From Azoarcus sp. (GTDB lineage: Bacteria; Pseudomonadota; Gammaproteobacteria; Burkholderiales; Rhodocyclaceae): a stretch of DNA of 10,949 bases. The stretch is taken from the NCBI GenBank assembly GCA_031282905.1, contig JAITCV010000220.1:1-10949 (forward strand), given 5' to 3'. A program made the position numbers and the translations under genes. The notes below the pieces were generated by a model. That model saw only the letters and a list, made by a program, of their open reading frames with translations. It was not told the origin of the DNA and did no database searches. Below, in pieces: positions 6,145-10,949 of the stretch. Every line of letters starts with the position of its first letter. Position 1 is the stretch's first letter.

Positions 6145-7589
6145 TGTTTTTCTGCCTGTTGCAGCAGGGCGCGGGTAAGCCGGATGCGTTCGTCGATGAT
6201 TCCTGCCCAGCGGCTTTCGGTCGAGTATTTCAGCTTATGCAGACGGTTTTCGCTTTCGTTTCCGTTCTTGCCATCGTGATGATGACCGTGCGCCGATGGG
6301 GAATCAGCGCCACCCTGCGCGTCGTGCGTAGATGCGCGCCGGTTGGATGATTCGGCAAGCGGCAGCGGGTCGCGGGCGGGAAAAGCGAATGCTTCGCGCA
6401 ATTCGGCATCGGCTTGTTGCGCGGCGGAGATGGGCGCGGCGGAGAGGATGACGCGCGCCAGTTTGAGTTCCACCGAGGTTTTCCCCGCCGTTTCGAGGCG
6501 GTGGAGCCGCGCCCACAATTCGGCCAGTTCCGGGTGGCGGTCGACGAGGAAAACCCTGAACAGCCCCGCGACCAGGCCGCGGCGTTCGCGTCCGAGCGGT
6601 TCGTCATAACCCGTGCTCGTGTCGGCAAACGGCCGCGCAGGAAGTTCCGGCCTGCTGGCATACAGGTCGACACGCGCTGGCAGGCGGCGCACGTCGGCAT
6701 CGAAGAGCAGGGTCTGGCCTGCGGGCGAAAGGACGAAATCGACGAAGGCGCGCGCGGTTTCCGGATGTGGCGCATCGGCAAGGATCGCCACATGCGCCGG
6801 GCTGTAGGTGGTTTTTTCCGGGTAGCGAAAGCCCAGCGGCGCGCCGTTGGCGATCGCGGTGGCGGCGAAGAAGTCGATTGTCATCCGCGCCGCTTTTTCC
6901 CCGCTCACCACGGCGTCGGCGGCGGGGACGTTATCGCTGACCGCGCCGAAATCGGCGTTGGCCGCGATTCCCGCCAGCGCCGCCCAGCCTTCGTCCCAGC
7001 CATGGCCCTGGAGCACGGATTCGATCAGCACCGGCGCAAACCCGACGCGGCCCGGAATCGGGATTTGCACCTTGCCGGCGTAGGCCGGGCCGGCGAGGTC
7101 GATCCAGTCGGCGGGCGGGGCGATGCCGAGTTTTTCGATCACGTTCTTGTTGTAGACGATGCCGTGACCGGCGAGTTCGAACGCGGCGTAGCTGTCGTCC
7201 GGCGCGGAAATCCACTGGCCGCCGATTTTGGGCGGCAGAACGCGGTGATCGAGGTCGAGTTTCCTGAAACGGTTCGCCGCGCGCAGGAGGGCGAAATTGC
7301 CTTGCGCGGGCGTCCAGTAGACGTCGACTTCACCTTTTTCGCGTTCGAGGTAGGCGAGCGCATCCGCCGAATGACGCCAGAGGATTTCCACCCGCTTGCC
7401 CGGATGGGCCCGCTCGAACGCGGCGGCGTAACGCTGGGTCAGTTCCTCGGCATAGCTGGTGAGCACGACGACACGGTCATCCGCGCGGGCCGCGCTCGGG
7501 GCGAAAATGAAAGCGCAAGCACAAGCGAATACCAGCGCGGCGGCACGGCGGACGATGAACACGAGATGACGCGATGCGATATGTTCCAT
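6141..7589 (-). CDS. periplasmic ABC-type substrate-binding protein with His-containing C-terminal extension
   Basis: 482 residues. I take the ATG at 7589, which has GAGAGGG just upstream and gives a signal peptide (residues 1-36, cut after ARA); the longer frame from 7727 would overlap the receptor gene. Residues 37-310 follow the FbpA/AfuA-like binding-protein pattern: VVVLTSYAEE, EVDVYWTPAQGNFALL, HGIVYNKNVIEKLG, PADWIDLAGPAYAGKVQIPIP, VVSGEKAARMTI and the LSPAGQTLLF motif near 287-296. Relatives bind ferric iron, sugars or 2-aminoethylphosphonate; the ligand here is not determined. Members are usually about 340 residues, so the last 140 or so are additional: a helical part (335-400), then a low-complexity linker with HGHHHDG at 434-440 that could bind metal. 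No permease or ATPase gene is beside it. Confidence 0.85.
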   Translation of the reverse strand: MEHIASRHLVFIVRRAAALVFACACAFIFAPSAARADDRVVVLTSYAEELTQRYAAAFERAHPGKRVEILWRHSADALAYLEREKGEVDVYWTPAQGNFALLRAANRFRKLDLDHRVLPPKIGGQWISAPDDSYAAFELAGHGIVYNKNVIEKLGIAPPADWIDLAGPAYAGKVQIPIPGRVGFAPVLIESVLQGHGWDEGWAALAGIAANADFGAVSDNVPAADAVVSGEKAARMTIDFFAATAIANGAPLGFRYPEKTTYSPAHVAILADAPHPETARAFVDFVLSPAGQTLLFDADVRRLPARVDLYASRPELPARPFADTSTGYDEPLGRERRGLVAGLFRVFLVDRHPELAELWARLHRLETAGKTSVELKLARVILSAAPISAAQQADAELREAFAFPARDPLPLAESSNRRASTHDAQGGADSPSAHGHHHDGKNGNESENRLHKLKYSTESRWAGIIDERIRLTRALLQQAEKQ

Positions 7590-7605
7590 GAGTGAGCCCT
7601 CTCGT

Positions 7606-9648
7606 TCAGAATTGGTAGCGGGTCGAGACCAGGAAATTGCGCCCTTCCTGCGGATAACCGTCGTTGAGCATGTAATTGCGATCGAGCAGGTTGCGGGCGG
7701 TAAAAGCAATTTCCCATTGCGGGGCAAGCTGGTATTCGATCTTCAGGCTGAGGAGTTCATACGCGCCGACCTTGCGATAGCCATTGCCGCTTGCGCGGCT
7801 CGACCAGCGGTGATCGGACATTTCCAGCGCCGGAATGATCTTGAGGCGCTCAAGCGGCTGCCAATTGGCGTAGATGAAACTCTTGTTGCGCGGCGCGCTG
7901 GTATTGCGGACGTCGGCATTGCCGGGATTGTCGATCCTGGAATGGAAATAGGTGTAATTGGCGCCCAGAAGCAGCGTGTCGGCGAGTTGCGCAGTCAGGC
8001 CGAGTTCAATTCCGCTGTAGGTCGCTTCGCCGACGTTTTGCGATTGCGAATAGGTGCTGCCGTTGTAGAGCACATTGACCGACTGGATGGCGTCGTCGAC
8101 ATGGTTGCGGAACACCACCGCGCTGCCGACCACGCCGGGCAGGATGCGATCGCTCACGCCCAGTTCAATATTGGTCGCGCGTTCGGGTTTGAGCCACGGA
8201 TTGGAGAGTGCGCCGCCGAAACGCGAGGAAAAACGCTCGAACATGGTCGGGAAACGGGTTCGGTCGGAAATCGCAAGATGGGCTTCGCCCGTATCGCGGT
8301 ATCGCCAGATCGCCGCGGCTTGATAATTGGTCGCCCATTTGTCGGCGGTGGGCTGATTGAACAGCGCGTCGTTGGCGTATTCCTCGGCCTGGTCGGTTTT
8401 GCGCGCATCGCGGCTGATGCCGAAGACAAGGTCGAATTTCGGCGTGACATGCCAGGTCTCCTCGACAGCCAAGGAAAACACATCTTCGTCGGTATCCTGC
8501 CTGGGTTCCTCGAAACCGCTGCCGTGGGTCAATTGCCATTCGCTGTGCTCGTCCCGCCGCCAGTGGAATGCGCCCTTGATCGTATGGCCTGCGAGCAGAT
8601 CGGTGCCCAATTCGACGCTGGCGCCATAGGCGCTGTCATCGTAATAACTCGTCCAATTCCGGGTATTGAGCGAGACATTGGTATAGGCGACGAGGTCGTT
8701 CTCGAACTTGTTGTAATAGGCGCGGGTCTTGATATAGCTCTTGTTGCCCAATTGCGTGTGGGAAAGCCAATAAAGATTCCACACATCCCAAGTCGGCCAA
8801 TCCCAAGTGCTGATCGTCGAGGTGCCGGTCACCGCGCCGATGCCGTGTTTTTCGCCTTGTTGTTTCACGTAATTGAGCGAATATTCATCGGTGGCATTGG
8901 GCGTGAAGCCGATTTTCATATTCGCGCGCCAGTCCTTTTTGCTGGTGTGATCGCGTTTGCCGCCATCTTCCGCCACCGTCGGCCTGAAATCGTCGGAGAG
9001 ATACCAGCCGCGCACGTCGCGCTGTTCGATGCCGATCTGGGCGTAAAACAGTTGCTGGCGGCTACCGACATTGGCATAGGTAGTATTGCCGTTGTAATGA
9101 CCATCGCTGGAAAACGCGCCGGAAGTGCGTAGTTCGCCCTCGAGCGCCTTGATTGGCTTGCGGGTGACGAGGTTGACCGCGCCGCCCATGCCATCGGGGC
9201 CGTTGAGCACCGAGACATAGCCCTTCGAGACCTGGATCTCGGCGAGGTCGGGGGTGAGGAAACGATCGAAGTCGATGCGGTTGTCCGCCGGCAGGTAAAG
9301 GCGGATGCCATCGAGCAGGAGCGGCACCTGCCAGCGGTCGAAACCGCGCACGCTGATGGTGGCCTCGTTGCGGCTGCCCGCGCCGGAAGACGTGAACACG
9401 CCGGGAATAAGATCGAGCGATTCGACCAGGCCATCACGGCTGAAGTCCCACAACTGTCCGCTGTCGAGCGTGTCGGGCGCAAGCGGCGAGGTGTCGTTTT
9501 CCGTCTTGGCGGTGACGGTGATTTCGCCGAGAGTGAATATGCGTTTGGATTCGGGCGGCTTGGGGGATTCAGTGGATTCAGCGACGGCGAAGGCCGGACC
9601 GGACAACGCACAGCAGATGGCGAGGGCGAGACGGGAATGGATGGGCAT
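7606..9648 (-). CDS. TonB-dependent outer-membrane receptor
   Basis: 680 residues. The signal peptide spans residues 1-21 (cut after AFA), followed by the TonB box EITVTA at about 42-47. A plug domain at about 55-165 contains LDLIPGV, ISVRGFD, PLLLDGIRLY, the ridge VSKGYVSVLNGPDGMGGAVNLVTRKPI and other conserved pieces. A 22-strand barrel would fill the remainder, ending in the C-terminal aromatic RYQF (Phe680) typical of outer-membrane barrels. It would take up a metal chelate, cobalamin-like cofactor or similar ligand, driven by TonB. The closest overall style is that of siderophore or copper-type receptors, but the substrate cannot be read from the sequence. It is first in the operon, 16 bp before the binding-protein gene, and has a palindromic operator candidate upstream. 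Confidence 0.93.
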   Translation of the reverse strand: MPIHSRLALAICCALSGPAFAVAESTESPKPPESKRIFTLGEITVTAKTENDTSPLAPDTLDSGQLWDFSRDGLVESLDLIPGVFTSSGAGSRNEATISVRGFDRWQVPLLLDGIRLYLPADNRIDFDRFLTPDLAEIQVSKGYVSVLNGPDGMGGAVNLVTRKPIKALEGELRTSGAFSSDGHYNGNTTYANVGSRQQLFYAQIGIEQRDVRGWYLSDDFRPTVAEDGGKRDHTSKKDWRANMKIGFTPNATDEYSLNYVKQQGEKHGIGAVTGTSTISTWDWPTWDVWNLYWLSHTQLGNKSYIKTRAYYNKFENDLVAYTNVSLNTRNWTSYYDDSAYGASVELGTDLLAGHTIKGAFHWRRDEHSEWQLTHGSGFEEPRQDTDEDVFSLAVEETWHVTPKFDLVFGISRDARKTDQAEEYANDALFNQPTADKWATNYQAAAIWRYRDTGEAHLAISDRTRFPTMFERFSSRFGGALSNPWLKPERATNIELGVSDRILPGVVGSAVVFRNHVDDAIQSVNVLYNGSTYSQSQNVGEATYSGIELGLTAQLADTLLLGANYTYFHSRIDNPGNADVRNTSAPRNKSFIYANWQPLERLKIIPALEMSDHRWSSRASGNGYRKVGAYELLSLKIEYQLAPQWEIAFTARNLLDRNYMLNDGYPQEGRNFLVSTRYQF

Positions 9649-9673
9649 CGTGGTGTTCCATTTGTGAAGTTAT

Positions 9674-9699
9674 GTACATATATTCTGCAATATATGTAC
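9674..9699. promoter_or_regulatory. palindromic operator candidate upstream of the receptor gene
   Basis: GTACATATATT (9674-9684) and AATATATGTAC (9689-9699) are perfect inverted 11-bp arms around the 4-base loop CTGC. The site lies 25 bp before the start of the TonB receptor gene, where a repressor would block transcription or initiation. It does not match the classic Fur box or the NikR or Zur sites known to me. A dimeric regulator of unknown type is the best inference. TATATT within it could also serve as a -10 element. Confidence 0.65.
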
Positions 9700-9748
9700 C
9701 ACCATGATACAGGATGCGAGTCTGGGTAAAATGAATATTTTTTACGTT

Positions 9749-9773
9749 ATAAAACATGTAATTATGGTTTTAT
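9749..9773. repeat. AT-rich inverted repeat in the intergenic promoter region
   Basis: ATAAAAC (9749-9755) and GTTTTAT (9767-9773) flank an 11-base centre, ATGTAATTATG. The CAT/ATG at the centre extends the symmetry with one bulged base. A further palindrome, TGTATACA, lies at 9819-9826. The 9649-9800 interval is strongly AT-rich compared with both sides and probably holds the promoter(s) for the receptor operon. It may also hold a second regulator site. I cannot assign confident -35/-10 pairs. Confidence 0.4.
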
Positions 9774-9800
9774 CTCGAAAATATACAGTGTTTTTACGAC

Positions 9801-10949
9801 ATGGATGCGCTGTATCGTTGTATACATTCATTGATTTATTATCGTGAAGGCTACAAAAACGCACGCTCCAAGTGGCCGCGCTGCGCCAGCCCCGCCGCCC
9901 CCGAGGCGACCAACGTCGAGGGCTACCGCGCCTGAGAGACGGAGCGCCGCACCCAGAGCGAGGCCGGGGCGAGCAACACCCACGAGCTGCTGGTCGCCGG
10001 GCTGGATGCCCTGCGCCAGCGCCGTGAGGCCCTGCTCAACCCGCGACGGCCGCGAGCGTATCAAGCGCCTGGTCAAACAGATTTACCCCTCGGTACAGAT
10101 TGAAGAGGAGCTCACGGGCTCTGATCTCCCCAGCCTGCTTGCCGAGATGAACCTGGGGCGTAGAACGGTTGACCGCCTGCTCAAGCTCTTGCCCGCAGAC
10201 ACTTCGGCGGCGAAGACGGACCCAGGCGTGCTCAGCGCCCGTATGGCGACCCTGGGGGTGGCGAGCAAGGAGGAGTACTCGCGCGCGCGCAGAAAAATCG
10301 CAGCGTTCCTGAAACAGCACGCTGCGGTGGAACAGGCCGCGCACAGCCGGGGTGGCAGCGAGGAAGCGTTCGCCCACTATGATGCTCAGATTCGCTCCCT
10401 CTACACGCGGTATCTCGAAATTCGTCAGATCGCAGCGCGCTTCTTCCCAGGCGTGGCAGAGGAAATCCGCGAAGAGAACGCCGTGCGCGAAGCGCCCGAG
10501 GACCGGCGTGTGCCCAGCGAAGGCTTCCACGGCCTGATCGACGAGGGTTCGCAGGCATCGGAGAGCCTGCTCGACTACGACAGCACCTCGGCCACGATCC
10601 AGCGTGACGAGAGCGGTTACCCGACCGGCTCGGCGGCAGCCTATCACCTGGTCGGCAGCGAAGGCCCCGCCCCTCGTGCCGAGGAGGTCGCGCCTGCGAC
10701 CAAGTCGGTGGGGGACGGGCGCGGGCGAGGCGAACTCAGTCAGGTAAACGACCCCTTGCGCGGGAAAGGTATCAAGACACTTAAAGCCCTGCTCGATACC
10801 AAGATCAGCGAACAGCTACGCGCCCGCATCATCCACAAGCTCGATACCTTGGCGCAGGCTGCCGCCGAGGCCAAGCCTACCCCCAAGCCCAAGCCCTCCC
10901 CCAAGGCCCAGCTACGCGAGCGGCTGGCCAAGGGCGTACCGCTGGCGGC
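9801..10949 (+). pseudogene. broken GC-rich gene of unknown family, runs off the window
   Basis: From the ATG at 9801 a frame runs to a TGA at 9933-9935. It then resumes in the same frame with coding-like sequence (THELLVAGLDALRQRREALLN) to about 10043, where it continues only in the +1 frame (DGRERIKRLVKQIYPSVQIE) and stays open to the window end. Dropping one C near 10044 would join the two. An uninterrupted frame from GTG 9844 also exists, but its first ~66 residues are R/P/A-rich and look like out-of-frame translation. The C-terminal part contains an HTH-like stretch (LLAEMNLGRRTVDRLLKLLP), helical segments such as YDAQIRSLYTRYLEIRQIA, and a Pro/Lys linker (KPTPKPKPSPK). I do not recognise the family. 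It may be a decaying or transferred gene, or the breaks may be sequencing errors. Confidence 0.5.

Noticed and set aside
6414..7595. Plus-strand open frame of 393 codons opposite the binding-protein gene
   Set aside because: It is antisense to a recognisable binding protein with a signal peptide, and its R/G-rich product has no motif.
7588..9132. Long plus-strand open frame (514 codons) opposite the receptor gene
   Set aside because: It lies wholly antisense to a TonB receptor with clear plug motifs and a C-terminal aromatic residue. Its product shows no domain and is typical of a GC-rich shadow frame.
9674..9699. Fur or NikR box before the receptor gene
   Set aside because: The arms GTACATATATT do not match the GATAAT-repeat Fur pattern or the GTATGA-type NikR half-site. 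I kept it as an unknown operator candidate.
10036..10647. Minus-strand open frame of 203 codons at the right end
   Set aside because: Codon use and the helical product on the plus strand (ERIKRLVKQIYPSVQIEEEL and onward) look more like real coding. The minus frame seems to be its shadow.

Overview
The window comes from a Gram-negative bacterium. Signal-peptide proteins, lipoproteins, a TonB-dependent outer-membrane receptor and c-type cytochromes all point to a proteobacterium. The GC-rich codon use and the REP-like GTAGGGGCGC repeats would suit a betaproteobacterium or a relative, but that placement is inference.

Layout. Positions 1-536 hold no convincing gene; they contain a cluster of inverted and direct repeats of REP/MITE type. 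Two small plus-strand genes follow: a two-helix membrane protein (537-854) and a secreted small protein that recalls a TonB C-terminal fold (903-1247). On the minus strand come queH (epoxyqueuosine reductase, 1332-1994) and an unrecognised cysteine-containing membrane-anchored protein (2180-2650).

From 9648 down to 2823 runs a minus-strand gene cluster. In transcription order it encodes a TonB-dependent receptor, a periplasmic substrate-binding protein with a His-containing C-terminal extension, a di-heme c-type oxidoreductase (COG3488/DHOR type), two paralogous NTF2-like (DUF4878-like) lipoproteins, and a membrane-anchored permuted papain-like (YiiX/C92-type) hydrolase. The first three genes are tightly packed (16 bp gap, then an ATGA start/stop overlap) and probably form one operon. 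I infer a metal or metal-chelate acquisition system with a periplasmic redox step. No ABC permease or ATPase is present in the window. The receptor gene is preceded by a perfect 11-bp-arm palindrome that looks like an operator.

The two lipoprotein genes lie in a tandem segmental duplication of about 0.67-0.69 kb (3406-4092 and 4097-4765). It also copied the 5' end of the hydrolase gene, leaving a small gene remnant at 4158. The copies are almost identical in their upstream halves and clearly diverged in the coding part for the mature domains.

The right end (about 9801-10949, plus strand) is GC-rich coding sequence. It appears to carry an in-frame stop and a one-base frameshift, and it runs off the window. 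I do not recognise the family.
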